13,426 nt of DNA, from contig JALOSH010000026.1 in NCBI GenBank assembly GCA_025458545.1, positions 1-13,426 on the forward strand, given 5' to 3'. This DNA comes from Hydrogenophaga sp. (lineage in GTDB: Bacteria > Pseudomonadota > Gammaproteobacteria > Burkholderiales > Burkholderiaceae). The translations under genes and the position numbers were made by a program. The notes beneath the pieces were generated by a model. The model worked only from the letters and a program-made list of their open reading frames with translations. It did no database searches and had not been told where the DNA came from. Position 1 is the first letter of the stretch; each line of letters opens with the position of its first letter. Positions 4,672-12,822 of this stretch are shown piece by piece.

Positions 4672-7629
4672 ATGGCCACCCGCAAGACGCAAACGTCCCA
4701 GAGCAAGCCTCAGAAGGCGCCCAAGACCACGCCGCCCAGCGCCTCGGCGCCGGCCACTGCCGCGCCCAGCACCGCCTCGTACCAGCACCCCGAAGCCAAG
4801 GCGGTGATCCGGCCCGAGGCCGGCGCGCAGACGCGCTTCAAGAAGAAGAAGCCGGCCGCCACCTGGCGCTACGACTCGTCGCTCGCGCCCGAGCTGCAAT
4901 GGGACGACGGCCACCCCGCGCGCGAGCAAGGCGAGGCGCACATTGCCCGCATTCAGGCCGCGGTGGCGCAGATGCAGGCCACGCTGGCCGAGCTGCAGGC
5001 GCGGCTGGAGGGCGCCACCGCCACGCCGCCCGGTCCCGAGCTGCAGGCGCTGCTGGCCGATGCGCGGGCCCGCGTGGCCCAGCTGCAGGCCGAGCCGGTG
5101 CTCAGCGCGCAGGCCGCGGCGGCCGCCTTGCAGGCGCTGTCGCGCCCCTTCCTCAACTGGGCGGGCAAGGCCGAGCACCTGAGCTTCGAGGTGCCGACGC
5201 TGCCGCTGTTCATTCATGAGCGGCTGTCGACGCAGGCCATTCTGGACAGCGTGGCCGGCCAAAGGCGCGTGCAGCAGGCGGATTGGATTTCAGACTTCTT
5301 CGGCCACCCCGAGCGCACGCTGCCCGAGCAGCTGATGAAGGCCTACGAGCACCCCAACGGCTGGCAAAACCGCATGGTGCTGGGCGACAGCCTGGTGGTG
5401 ATGAACTCGCTGCTGCACTTTGAGAACCTGGGCGGCCAGGTGCAGATGATCTACATCGACCCGCCCTATGGCGTGAGGTTCGGCAGCAACTTCCAGCCCT
5501 TCGTGCGCAAGCGCGACGTGGCGCACAACGACGACGAGGGCTTCACCCGCGAGCCCGAGATGGTGAAGGCCTACCGCGACACCTGGGAGCTGGGCCTGCA
5601 CTCCTACCTGACCTACCTGCGCGACCGGCTGCTGCTGGCGCGCGACCTGCTCACGGAGAGTGGGTCGGTGTTTGTGCAGATCTCGGATGAGAACCTGCAC
5701 CATGTGCGGGAAGTGATGGATGAGGTGTTCGGGGCGGACAACTTTTGCTGCCAGATTGCATTCAGGAAGACGACTGGCAAGGGTGGATCGATCCTTGACA
5801 ACACCTACGACAGCTTGCTTTGGTTCGCAAGGGACAAACTACGCCTGAAGGTCAGGCAGTTGTTTGAGCCTCGTCTCATTCAAGATGACGACAACCTCCG
5901 ATTCGTTGAGCTGGCTCACGGGGAGCGAAGACGCATGACTGAAGGGGAGGCAGCAGGCATTGTTCTGCTGCCAGAAGGCGCTCGTGCTTTCCGGCCTAGT
6001 CCGCTGACAAGTGCCCGGCCACCTGGAGATGGTGACGTCCGTGAGTTCGTGTTCGAGGGCAAGCGCTACACGCCTGGCACGCGAACTTTCAGCACGCATG
6101 CACAGGGCCTAGAACGCCTCAGCGCTGCAAAGCGGTTGCTTGCTGTCGGAAACACGTTGACCTTCATTCGCTACCTCGACGATTTCCCGTTCAAGCAACG
6201 CACAGACATCTGGGAGGACACGCGGCAAAGTGGCTTCGCCGACGGAAAGCTCTACGTTGTTCAAACGTCCCCCAAGGCCATCGAGCGCTGCATGCTCATG
6301 ACCACCGACCCCGGCGACCTCGTCCTCGACCCCACCTGCGGCAGCGGCACCACCGCCGTGGTGGCCGAAAGCTGGGGCCGGCGCTGGATCACCATCGACA
6401 CCTCGCGCGTGCCGCTGGCGCTGGCGCGGCAGCGGCTGCTCACCAGCACCTTCACCTTCCACGAGCTCAAGGAGCCCGCGCGCGGCCCGGCTGGTGGCTT
6501 TGTCTACCGCGAGAAGAAGAACCGCAAGGGCGAGCACGTCGGCGGCATCGTGCCGCACATCACCCTGGGCTCCATCGCCAACGGCGAGCCGCCCAAGTAC
6601 GAGGTGCTGGTGGATCGCCCCGAGCCCGTGCCCGGCATCACCCGCGTCTGCGGCCCCTTCGTGTTCGAGGCCACCATCCCCACGGCCAGCAACTTCGACG
6701 GCGAGGCGCCACCGGCCGACCCGCAGCAAGACGCCGCGCAAGACTTCGTCACCCGCATGGTGGAGGTGCTGCGCGCCTCGCCGGTGCTGCACCTGCCCGG
6801 GGGCAAGGCGGTGCAGCTGAGCGGCATTCGCCGCCCGGCCAAGACGCTGTACCTCTCGGCCGAGGCCGTGGCCAGCAGCGCCACGGGGCCGGCGGCGGCC
6901 AGCGGCAGCGCGCTCGACGCCGCCATCGCCGAGGCCGATGCCGACAACGGCGGCCTGGCGCTGAAACTAGGTGAGCCGGTGGCGCTGCTGTTCGGCCCCG
7001 AGCACGGCGCCATCGCCGAGGTGGCGGTGCTCAACGCCTGGCAGGAGGCCACGGCCAAGGGCTTTGCGCACCTGTACGTGATCGGCTTTGCCATCGAACC
7101 CAAGGCGCGGCAGAGCATCGGCGAATACTCGGCCATGGGCATGCCCACCACCTACGTGCAGGCCACGCCCGACATCCTGATGGGCGACCTGCTGAAGAAC
7201 ATGCGCTCGTCGCAGATCTTCAGCGTCTGCGGCCAGCCCGACGTGCGCCTGGCCACCGTGCCCGCGCCTGCGGGTGCCGCCAAGAACGAAGCGCACTACC
7301 AGGTGACGCTGCACGGCCTGGACGTGTTCGACCCCGTGACGATGGGCCTGGACAAGCGCAGCGGCCTGGACGTGCCCGCCTGGTTTCTGGACACCGACTA
7401 CAACGGCCTGGTCTTCCGCGTGGCGCAGGCCTTCTTCCCGCGCACTCAGGCCTGGGACAACCTGAAGCGCGCGCTGAAGACCGACTTCGACGACAGCGTC
7501 TGGGCGCACCTGGCGGGCGACACCTCGGCCCCGTTCACCGCGGGCCTGCACGGGCAGATCGCGGTGAAGGTGATCGACGACCGTGGCAACGAGCTGATGG
7601 TGGTGAAGAAGCTGGAGGGCGCAACGTGA
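4672..7629 (+). CDS. Type III-like DNA methyltransferase (Mod), beta-class adenine/cytosine-N4
   Basis: A 985-residue protein from the ATG at 4672; a TTG 39 bp upstream is open but less likely because AGGG precedes the ATG. The N-terminus is Ala/Pro/Lys-rich (about 1-75), then a coiled-coil-like stretch rich in AxLQA (about 85-145). The catalytic motif DPPYG is at residues 263-267 and the SAM-binding motif DPTCGSGTT at 553-561. Motif IV before motif I is the beta-class order seen in type III Mod proteins. The roughly 200 residues between them should include the target-recognition domain, and its DNA is visibly less GC-rich than the flanks. The chain continues about 400 residues past motif I, longer than a classical Mod; VGGIVPHITLGSIANGEPP (about 623-641) lies in that extension. 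It overlaps the next gene by GTGA. It should both protect host DNA and set specificity for the downstream nuclease. Target sequence unknown. Confidence 0.9.
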   Translation: MATRKTQTSQSKPQKAPKTTPPSASAPATAAPSTASYQHPEAKAVIRPEAGAQTRFKKKKPAATWRYDSSLAPELQWDDGHPAREQGEAHIARIQAAVAQMQATLAELQARLEGATATPPGPELQALLADARARVAQLQAEPVLSAQAAAAALQALSRPFLNWAGKAEHLSFEVPTLPLFIHERLSTQAILDSVAGQRRVQQADWISDFFGHPERTLPEQLMKAYEHPNGWQNRMVLGDSLVVMNSLLHFENLGGQVQMIYIDPPYGVRFGSNFQPFVRKRDVAHNDDEGFTREPEMVKAYRDTWELGLHSYLTYLRDRLLLARDLLTESGSVFVQISDENLHHVREVMDEVFGADNFCCQIAFRKTTGKGGSILDNTYDSLLWFARDKLRLKVRQLFEPRLIQDDDNLRFVELAHGERRRMTEGEAAGIVLLPEGARAFRPSPLTSARPPGDGDVREFVFEGKRYTPGTRTFSTHAQGLERLSAAKRLLAVGNTLTFIRYLDDFPFKQRTDIWEDTRQSGFADGKLYVVQTSPKAIERCMLMTTDPGDLVLDPTCGSGTTAVVAESWGRRWITIDTSRVPLALARQRLLTSTFTFHELKEPARGPAGGFVYREKKNRKGEHVGGIVPHITLGSIANGEPPKYEVLVDRPEPVPGITRVCGPFVFEATIPTASNFDGEAPPADPQQDAAQDFVTRMVEVLRASPVLHLPGGKAVQLSGIRRPAKTLYLSAEAVASSATGPAAASGSALDAAIAEADADNGGLALKLGEPVALLFGPEHGAIAEVAVLNAWQEATAKGFAHLYVIGFAIEPKARQSIGEYSAMGMPTTYVQATPDILMGDLLKNMRSSQIFSVCGQPDVRLATVPAPAGAAKNEAHYQVTLHGLDVFDPVTMGLDKRSGLDVPAWFLDTDYNGLVFRVAQAFFPRTQAWDNLKRALKTDFDDSVWAHLAGDTSAPFTAGLHGQIAVKVIDDRGNELMVVKKLEGAT
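5700..6290 (+). other. Lower-GC segment covering the methyltransferase target-recognition region
   Basis: Hand counts for three 60-bp lines (5761-5940) give about 52-57% GC, while flanking parts of the same gene are near 70%. Codons also shift toward A/T-ending forms. The segment begins just after the conserved NLHHVREVMDEVFG stretch and ends just before SPKAIERC and motif I. That is where a recognition domain is expected between motifs IV and I. The boundaries are approximate. Confidence 0.7.
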
Positions 7630-9332
7630 TCCGCAGGCTCGCCTTGCGCGGCTTCAAGCGCTGGCGCGACACCGAGTTCAACCTGCCCGACCACGTGGTG
7701 CTGGCCGGGCCCAACAACACCGGCAAGACCACCTTGCTGCAGGCCATCGCGGCCTGGGAGCTGGGGTTCCGCCGCTGGAAGGAGCTGAACAACTTCAACT
7801 CGCGGCGCAACGGCTTTTCGTGGCAGGAGCTGGAACGCCTGAACTTCTCGGCCGTGGCCGTGCGCTCGTTCGAGCTGCTGTGGACGGACCGGCAGCGCGC
7901 GCAGACCTTCGAGATCGGCCTGCAGGTGGATGGCCTGCCGATGGTGACGCTGGAGTTCCGTTACCACAGTGCCGGCTCGATGCAGGTGCGGCCCAAGGCC
8001 GACGTGGCGGGCGCGGTGCTGCAGGACGCGCGGCTGGCGTTCCGCCCGACCTTCATCCCGGCCATGTCGGGCCTGGCGCGGGCCGAGGCCCGGCTGGCCG
8101 ACCAGGAGGCCATCGACTCCGCGCTGGCGCAAGGCCGGCCCGGCGAGGTGTTGCGCAACCTGCTGTTCATCGCCCACCAGGACGACGCCGGCTGGCGCAA
8201 GCTGAATGCCACGATGGAGCGGCTGTTCTCGTGCCGGCTGGCGCCACCGCGCAGTGGCGCCGAGCTGGTGTGCGAGTACCGCCAGGGCCTGGCCGACGAT
8301 GCGCCCTTGTTCGACGTGGCCAGCGCCGGCAGCGGCTTCTTGCAAGTGCTGCTGCTGCTGACGCTGCTGGTGACGCAGTCGCGCGGTGCCGACGGGCACC
8401 TGCGCGTGCTGCTGATCGACGAGCCCGACGCGCACCTGCACCTGCTGCTTCAGCGTTCGATCTACAGCGAGCTGCGGCTGCTGGTGGCCGGCAATCAGGC
8501 GCAGCTGTTCGTGGCCACACACTCGGAGATGATCGTCAACCACGTGGAGGCGCGCGAGCTGTACCTGATGTTCGGCACGCCGCGCCTGGCCTCGGAGGAT
8601 TTGCGCCGCCTGGCCGGCGAAGCGCTTGGCGCCGTGACCCACAGCGAGCTGCTGGAGGCCGAAGGTGCGCGCGGTGTGCTCTACACCGAGGACTTCACCG
8701 ATGTCGATCTGCTGAAGGCCTTCGCGCAGGTGCTGGGCGATGACGTGGCGCTCCAGTTGTTGTCGCGCGAGCTGGTGACGAAGTCATCGCAGGCACCGCT
8801 GCCCGAAGGCCTGGGCCAGTTCACCGCGCAGCAGCACTGGGCGATGCTGAAGCTGGTTCGGGCCGACCTGCCCGCGCTGGAGCTGCTGGACGGTGACGCC
8901 AGGAACCGGGCCACGGCCGACATCGTGACGGGTGATGCCGAGCGGATGCAGCGCCTGCGCTGGCGGCGCTACGAGATCGAAAGCTACCTCGTGCATCCCG
9001 CCGTGCTGCGCCGCTACGTGGAGCGGCGCACAGGCGGCGGTGCGCTGGCGGAAGCAGCGGTGCAGGCCCTGACGGACGAGCTGACGCGCGTGCTGCAGCC
9101 GGCGTTTGTGGCCGACCCGGCGAACCCGGTGCCGCTGGTGGAAGGCTTCTTCCGCACCGAGCCCGTGAGCAAGACGCTGTTGCCGGCCCTGCTTCAGGCG
9201 GCGGGACTGAACAACGTGCCCAAGCGCGAATACTTCGAGATCGCGTCGCTGTTCGAACCCGATGAGGTGCACCCCGAGATCGTGGAGCGCCTGGGCCAGA
9301 TCAAGCAGGCCTTTGGGGTGGCGCATGTTTGA
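7626..9332 (+). CDS. AAA/ABC-type ATPase with C-terminal TOPRIM-like region (OLD-like)
   Basis: A 568-residue protein. It opens with MIRRLALRGFKRWRDTEFNL, the usual start of SMC/ABC-like AAA ATPases. Walker A is GPNNTGKTT at 28-36, an ABC-signature-like SAGSGFLQVL at 233-242, Walker B VLLIDEPDAHLH at 261-272, then FVATHSEM, the switch histidine region. The C-terminal half has YTEDFTDVDLL (E355), LLDGDAR (D422, D424) and YEIESYL (about 449-455). These fit the E...DxD...E pattern of TOPRIM regions in OLD-family and related ATPase-nucleases, though the first motif is not canonical. It starts with GTG inside the methyltransferase stop (GTGA) and overlaps the next gene by 8 bp, so it is translated as part of the restriction operon. 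A likely role is an accessory DNA-dependent ATPase/nuclease or a regulator of the Res subunit. It is not part of classical two-gene type III systems. Confidence 0.82.
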   Translation: MIRRLALRGFKRWRDTEFNLPDHVVLAGPNNTGKTTLLQAIAAWELGFRRWKELNNFNSRRNGFSWQELERLNFSAVAVRSFELLWTDRQRAQTFEIGLQVDGLPMVTLEFRYHSAGSMQVRPKADVAGAVLQDARLAFRPTFIPAMSGLARAEARLADQEAIDSALAQGRPGEVLRNLLFIAHQDDAGWRKLNATMERLFSCRLAPPRSGAELVCEYRQGLADDAPLFDVASAGSGFLQVLLLLTLLVTQSRGADGHLRVLLIDEPDAHLHLLLQRSIYSELRLLVAGNQAQLFVATHSEMIVNHVEARELYLMFGTPRLASEDLRRLAGEALGAVTHSELLEAEGARGVLYTEDFTDVDLLKAFAQVLGDDVALQLLSRELVTKSSQAPLPEGLGQFTAQQHWAMLKLVRADLPALELLDGDARNRATADIVTGDAERMQRLRWRRYEIESYLVHPAVLRRYVERRTGGGALAEAAVQALTDELTRVLQPAFVADPANPVPLVEGFFRTEPVSKTLLPALLQAAGLNNVPKREYFEIASLFEPDEVHPEIVERLGQIKQAFGVAHV

Positions 9333-12300
9333 CTTCCAGGTCGACAGCCCGATCGTCAACTCGCCGTTCCTGGCGCCGCAGCAGCATTGGCACATCGAGG
9401 AAGGCACGCTGCCGCAGCTGGTGGCCGGCCGGCGCAAGCCGGTCTACCACTACCGACCACCCAGCCACGACACGGCGCACGAGGGCCTGGACGAAGACGT
9501 GGGCTACCAGATTGAGCTGCTGCTGGTGTCGCGCATTCGTGAGCGGCTGGCGCAGTGGTTGCAAGCCGGGTCCCCGGGGGCATCGAAGCTCACGCTCGAG
9601 TTGCTGGCCTATTGGCAGCGTGAAGGGCGCGAGAAGCGGCTGTTCTTCGCGCAGCTGGAGGCGGCGCAGACGGTGATCTTCCTCACCGAGGCTCGGCAGG
9701 ACTTCCTGCATGGCATCCACGTGCCGCTGGACGAGCCGTCCGACAAGCAGAAGGCCGACGGTGCAAAGGCCTTCCTGCGCTATGCCTGCAAGATGGCCAC
9801 CGGCAGCGGCAAGACCACCGTGATGGGCATGCTGGCCGCCTGGAGCATCCTCAACAAGGTGGCGGGCGGCAAGGACAAGAGCCGCGCCCGGCTGTTCAGC
9901 GACACGGTGGTGGTGGTGTGCCCCAACGTGACCATCCGCAACCGGCTTGCCGAGCTGGACCCCGCTCTGGGCGAAGCCAGCCTGTACCGCAGCCGCGACC
10001 TGGTGCCGCCGCACCTGATGGCGCCATTGACCCAAGGCCGCGTGGTGGTGATGAACTGGCACGTGTTTGCGCTGCAGGACGGCAACAAGGTGGGCGGGAC
10101 CTCCGCCAAGGTGGTGCGCACGGGGCGCGAGCTGAGCGTGCTGGAGACCGTGCGCATCGGCGACAAGACCACCACGGCCCGCGGAACGCGCTACCTGACC
10201 CTGGCCGACTACCAGCGCCAGGTGGCGGCGGGCCTGCTGGAGGTGCGCAAGGAGGAGCGCGACGACAGCGGCTCGCTCGTGCGGGCGCAGGTGGCCAGCA
10301 CGCGCTTTGTGGAGAGCGATGCGCACTGGCTCGACCGGGTGCTGCGCATCAAGCCGGGCCGGCGCGCCAACGTGCTGGTGCTCAATGACGAAGCGCACCA
10401 CGCCTACCGGCTGCAGACCGACGAGCCGGACGACTTTGAAGAGGCCGACGACGAGGGCCTGGACGACTACTACAAGGAAGCCACGGTCTGGGTGGAGGGT
10501 CTGGACCGCATTCACCGCCACGTGGGCATCAACGCCTGCATCGACTTTTCGGCCACGCCCTACTTCCTGGGGCGGGTGGGGGACCAGGCCAACCGGCCGT
10601 TCCCGTGGGTGGTGTCGAGCTTTGATCTGATGGAGGCCATCGAATCGGGCCTGACGAAGATTCCGCAGTTCGCGGTGCGCGACATGTCGGGCCAGTCGAT
10701 CCCGGGCTACTTCAACATCTGGCGCTGGATCCTGCCGCAGCTCAAGCCGGCCGAGCGCGGCGGCAAGAAGAGCCCGGCCAAGCCCGAAGCCATCTTGCGC
10801 TACGCACACACGCCCATCGTGATGCTGGGCGGGCTCTGGCAGAAGTTGGCGGAGCAGTGGAAGTCCAACAGCGTCGACGCAAGACCGCCGGTGTTCATTG
10901 CCGTGTGCAAGAACACGCGGCTGGCCAAGCTGATGTTCGACTGGCTGGCGGAAGATCAGCCGCCACCCGGCGTGCCGAGCGCAGGCCTGGCGGACTTTCG
11001 CAACAGCGACGGTGTGATCAACACCATCCGCGTGGACTCGACCGTGATGGCCGAGACGGACTCGGGCGAAGCCAAGTCCGACCTGAACGCCTGGATGCGC
11101 TTCACGCTCGACACGGTGGGTCGGCTTGACTGGCCGCGCGACCGCCAAGGGAGCCCCATCTATCCGGATGGCTTCCTGGCGCTGGCGCAGAAGCTGGGCC
11201 GGCCGCTGCACCCACCCGGCCGCGATGTGCGAGCCATCATCAGCGTGGGCATGCTCACCGAGGGCTGGGACTGCAACACGGTGACGCACATCGTGGGCTT
11301 GCGCCCGTTCATGTCGCAGCTGCTGTGCGAGCAGGTGGTTGGCCGCGGCTTGCGGCGCGCCAGTTACGACACCGAAGGCGAAGGTACCGAGGAGCGGCTG
11401 GGCGAAGAGGTGGCCCAGGTTTTCGGAGTGCCGTTTCAGGTGGTGCCCTTCAAGGCCAACCAGGGCGGCGTGCCCAAGCCGCCGGTGCAAACCTGGCGGG
11501 TGCGTGCGCTGCCCGAGCGCGCGGACCTTGAGATCCGGTTTCCGCGGGTGGAAGGCTATGCGTTTGAGCCTAGCGCTGAAGTTGGCATCGCAGATTGGGA
11601 CGTCGTCCCTGCCTTGAGCATCGACCCGTCCCAGATTCCGCTGGAAGTGCAGATGAAGGCCGGGCTGCCCACCAACCAGGGGCGCCCGACCTTGTTTGGA
11701 CCCGGCAAGCTCGACACGGCCACGTTGGCTGCTTACCGACAGGCTCATCGGCTGCAGACGCGCATGGCTGAACTGGCGCGCGAGTTGGTGCGAGCCTACG
11801 GTGCATTGGCAACCGACGCCTCAGCAAGCGGTGCGGCGAACCGGCAGGCGCCACACCCGAGCGTGCTGTTCCCGCAGTTCGTGAAGCTGGTTCGTTACTA
11901 CGTCGAACACAAGGTGCAGGCGCACTCGCCTGCTGACGTGGCCGACGCCTTTCTGGCGCCGTACTACGGCTGGATGTTCGAGCGGCTGCTGACGGCCCTG
12001 CAGCCGGCGGGAGGCGGGCGAGAGCGAGTGAGGCTGGAGCAGCACCGAGGTCCCGGCAGTACGGCGGATGTGGAGTACGCCACCCGCAAGGAGCCCTTTG
12101 CCGTCCTCAAGAGCCACGTCAACTACGTGGTGCCGGACTCTCAGTGGGAGCGCATTGCTGCGTATGCGCTGGACCAGCATCCGCTGGTGCGCAGCTTCGT
12201 CAAGAACAGCGGGCTGGGATTCGCGATCCCGTACCTGCACTCTGGCACGGGTCACGATTACCTGCCCGACTTCATCGTGCGACTTCACGGGGAAGGCGAG

Positions 12301-12507
12301 CGGTACGTGATCGTGGAGACCAAGGGGCATGACGACCGACTGGCCGAAAAGCAGGCGGCAGCTCAACGATGGGTGTCTGCCGTCAATCAGGACGGGCGGT
12401 TCGGGAGGTGGTACTTCGCTCTGCTGAAGGATCGCGCGCGGATTCCGGAAGAGATTGACCAGCAGTTGAGTAATGCCGAGCAGCGAGAGAAGGTGCACTC
12501 AGGCTGA
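9325..12507 (+). CDS. Type III-like restriction subunit: DEAD/DEAH helicase with C-terminal PD-(D/E)XK nuclease (Res)
   Basis: A 1060-residue protein from the ATG at 9325, chosen over an upstream in-frame start because GGGGTGG precedes it and it gives an 8-bp overlap (ATGTTTGA) with the ATPase stop. Superfamily 2 helicase motifs are in order: MATGSGKTT (157-165), NDEAHH (354-359), DFSATP (407-412), MLTEGWDCN (643-651) and QVVGRGLRR (670-678). Near the C-terminus, YLPDFIVRL (D982) followed by YVIVETKG (E998, K1000) is a PD-(D/E)XK nuclease site. The architecture is that of type III Res proteins: ATP-driven DNA translocation plus double-strand cleavage, with specificity supplied by Mod. All core motifs look intact, so it should be active. 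From memory, NCBI has a 'BPTD_3080 family' restriction endonuclease of this general kind, but I cannot confirm membership. Confidence 0.9.
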   Translation: MFDFQVDSPIVNSPFLAPQQHWHIEEGTLPQLVAGRRKPVYHYRPPSHDTAHEGLDEDVGYQIELLLVSRIRERLAQWLQAGSPGASKLTLELLAYWQREGREKRLFFAQLEAAQTVIFLTEARQDFLHGIHVPLDEPSDKQKADGAKAFLRYACKMATGSGKTTVMGMLAAWSILNKVAGGKDKSRARLFSDTVVVVCPNVTIRNRLAELDPALGEASLYRSRDLVPPHLMAPLTQGRVVVMNWHVFALQDGNKVGGTSAKVVRTGRELSVLETVRIGDKTTTARGTRYLTLADYQRQVAAGLLEVRKEERDDSGSLVRAQVASTRFVESDAHWLDRVLRIKPGRRANVLVLNDEAHHAYRLQTDEPDDFEEADDEGLDDYYKEATVWVEGLDRIHRHVGINACIDFSATPYFLGRVGDQANRPFPWVVSSFDLMEAIESGLTKIPQFAVRDMSGQSIPGYFNIWRWILPQLKPAERGGKKSPAKPEAILRYAHTPIVMLGGLWQKLAEQWKSNSVDARPPVFIAVCKNTRLAKLMFDWLAEDQPPPGVPSAGLADFRNSDGVINTIRVDSTVMAETDSGEAKSDLNAWMRFTLDTVGRLDWPRDRQGSPIYPDGFLALAQKLGRPLHPPGRDVRAIISVGMLTEGWDCNTVTHIVGLRPFMSQLLCEQVVGRGLRRASYDTEGEGTEERLGEEVAQVFGVPFQVVPFKANQGGVPKPPVQTWRVRALPERADLEIRFPRVEGYAFEPSAEVGIADWDVVPALSIDPSQIPLEVQMKAGLPTNQGRPTLFGPGKLDTATLAAYRQAHRLQTRMAELARELVRAYGALATDASASGAANRQAPHPSVLFPQFVKLVRYYVEHKVQAHSPADVADAFLAPYYGWMFERLLTALQPAGGGRERVRLEQHRGPGSTADVEYATRKEPFAVLKSHVNYVVPDSQWERIAAYALDQHPLVRSFVKNSGLGFAIPYLHSGTGHDYLPDFIVRLHGEGERYVIVETKGHDDRLAEKQAAAQRWVSAVNQDGRFGRWYFALLKDRARIPEEIDQQLSNAEQREKVHSG

Positions 12508-12540
12508 AGGTGCTGGTAGTCGCGATAACCGAACGTCGTG

Positions 12541-12752
12541 AGTGCTGCTTTGCAGGACGACCCCACCAGCCCCATCGCCGGCATGCCGGTGCTCGAGGTC
12601 TGGAAGGCCAAGACCAGCATCGTGATGAAGCGCAGCATGGCCAGCGGCTACGCGGGGGTGACAACCCGCTCTTCTACAAAGAGAACAACCGCATGCTGTT
12701 TGGCGATGCGAAGAAGATGCTGGATGAGGAGCTGACGGCGTTGAGGGCCTGA
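12541..12752 (+). pseudogene. pntB: Frameshifted fragment of the pntB 3' end
   Basis: The frame beginning at 12541 reads [20 protein letters not shown] and matches PntB through YAGV. A single base present in the left copy (G91) is missing at about 12660-12661, and PntB reading resumes in another frame ([20 protein letters not shown]) to a TGA at 12750-12752. The fragment lacks the rest of the gene upstream, so it cannot make PntB. PntB-like sequence appears to start close to 12541-12556, right after the restriction operon. It is best read as the displaced original gene end. A sequencing error at the shift would restore the frame but not the missing 5' part. Confidence 0.88.
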
Positions 12753-12755
12753 GCC
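12571..12755 (+). repeat. Direct repeat, right copy (pntB 3' end)
   Basis: This copy matches 1-186 with one deleted base and eight substitutions. Four of the six differing codons are synonymous (GTG/GTC, GGC/GGG, TTG/CTC, GCG/GCC). Two near the C-terminus change residues (Val to Glu, Gly to Thr). Confidence 0.93.
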
Positions 12756-12789
12756 CGGCTGACGCGGGAATCGACGCCCCGTTGGATGC

Positions 12790-12807
12790 TATGATGCGAT
12801 CGCATCA
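12790..12807 (+). promoter_or_regulatory. Probable vapBC promoter -10 and autoregulatory operator
   Basis: TGATGCGATCGCATCA (12792-12807) is a perfect 16-bp palindrome 15 bp before the antitoxin ATG. A -10-like TATGAT (12790-12795) overlaps its left edge. Antitoxins of the ribbon-helix-helix class usually repress their own promoters by binding such palindromes, so an operator role is likely. No clear -35 was found. Confidence 0.62.
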
Positions 12808-12822
12808 AGTCATCGGACCACC

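Larger units (their letters stand above)
187..12540. mobile_element. Putative 12.4-kb defence island bracketed by pntB 3' ends
   Basis: All three gene modules (ATPase/TPR; small protein/aspartic protease; Mod/ATPase/Res) lie between an intact pntB 3' end on the left and a frameshifted copy on the right. The first inserted gene starts about 60 bp after the left repeat and the last ends about 33 bp before the right one. Duplication of a gene's 3' end around a cargo is the known signature of site-specific integration or of insertion by recombination with a homologous gene end. No integrase, transposase or terminal inverted repeat is visible, so the island may be immobile or may have come in by homologous recombination. 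The right boundary is placed where PntB-like coding sequence resumes. Confidence 0.6.

Noticed and set aside
4230..5219. A 329-codon plus-strand open frame from the protease region into the methyltransferase gene
   Set aside because: It overlaps the supported minus-strand small gene and the methyltransferase in another frame, and becomes Ala/Gly/Arg low-complexity.
7446..8642. A 398-codon minus-strand open frame across the Mod/ATPase junction
   Set aside because: It crosses two well-supported plus-strand genes and shows only composition-driven His/Gln/Arg-rich sequence.
9301..11748. An 815-codon open frame on the minus strand inside the restriction subunit gene
   Set aside because: It is antisense to a gene with intact helicase and nuclease motifs. 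Its translation is rich in His/Arg/Gln with no recognisable domain, as expected for the shadow of a high-GC gene.
12510..12752. Open frame ending at the second pntB stop considered as a small gene
   Set aside because: It reads PntB only in its last third and an unrelated frame before that. The single-base shift relative to the left copy explains it.
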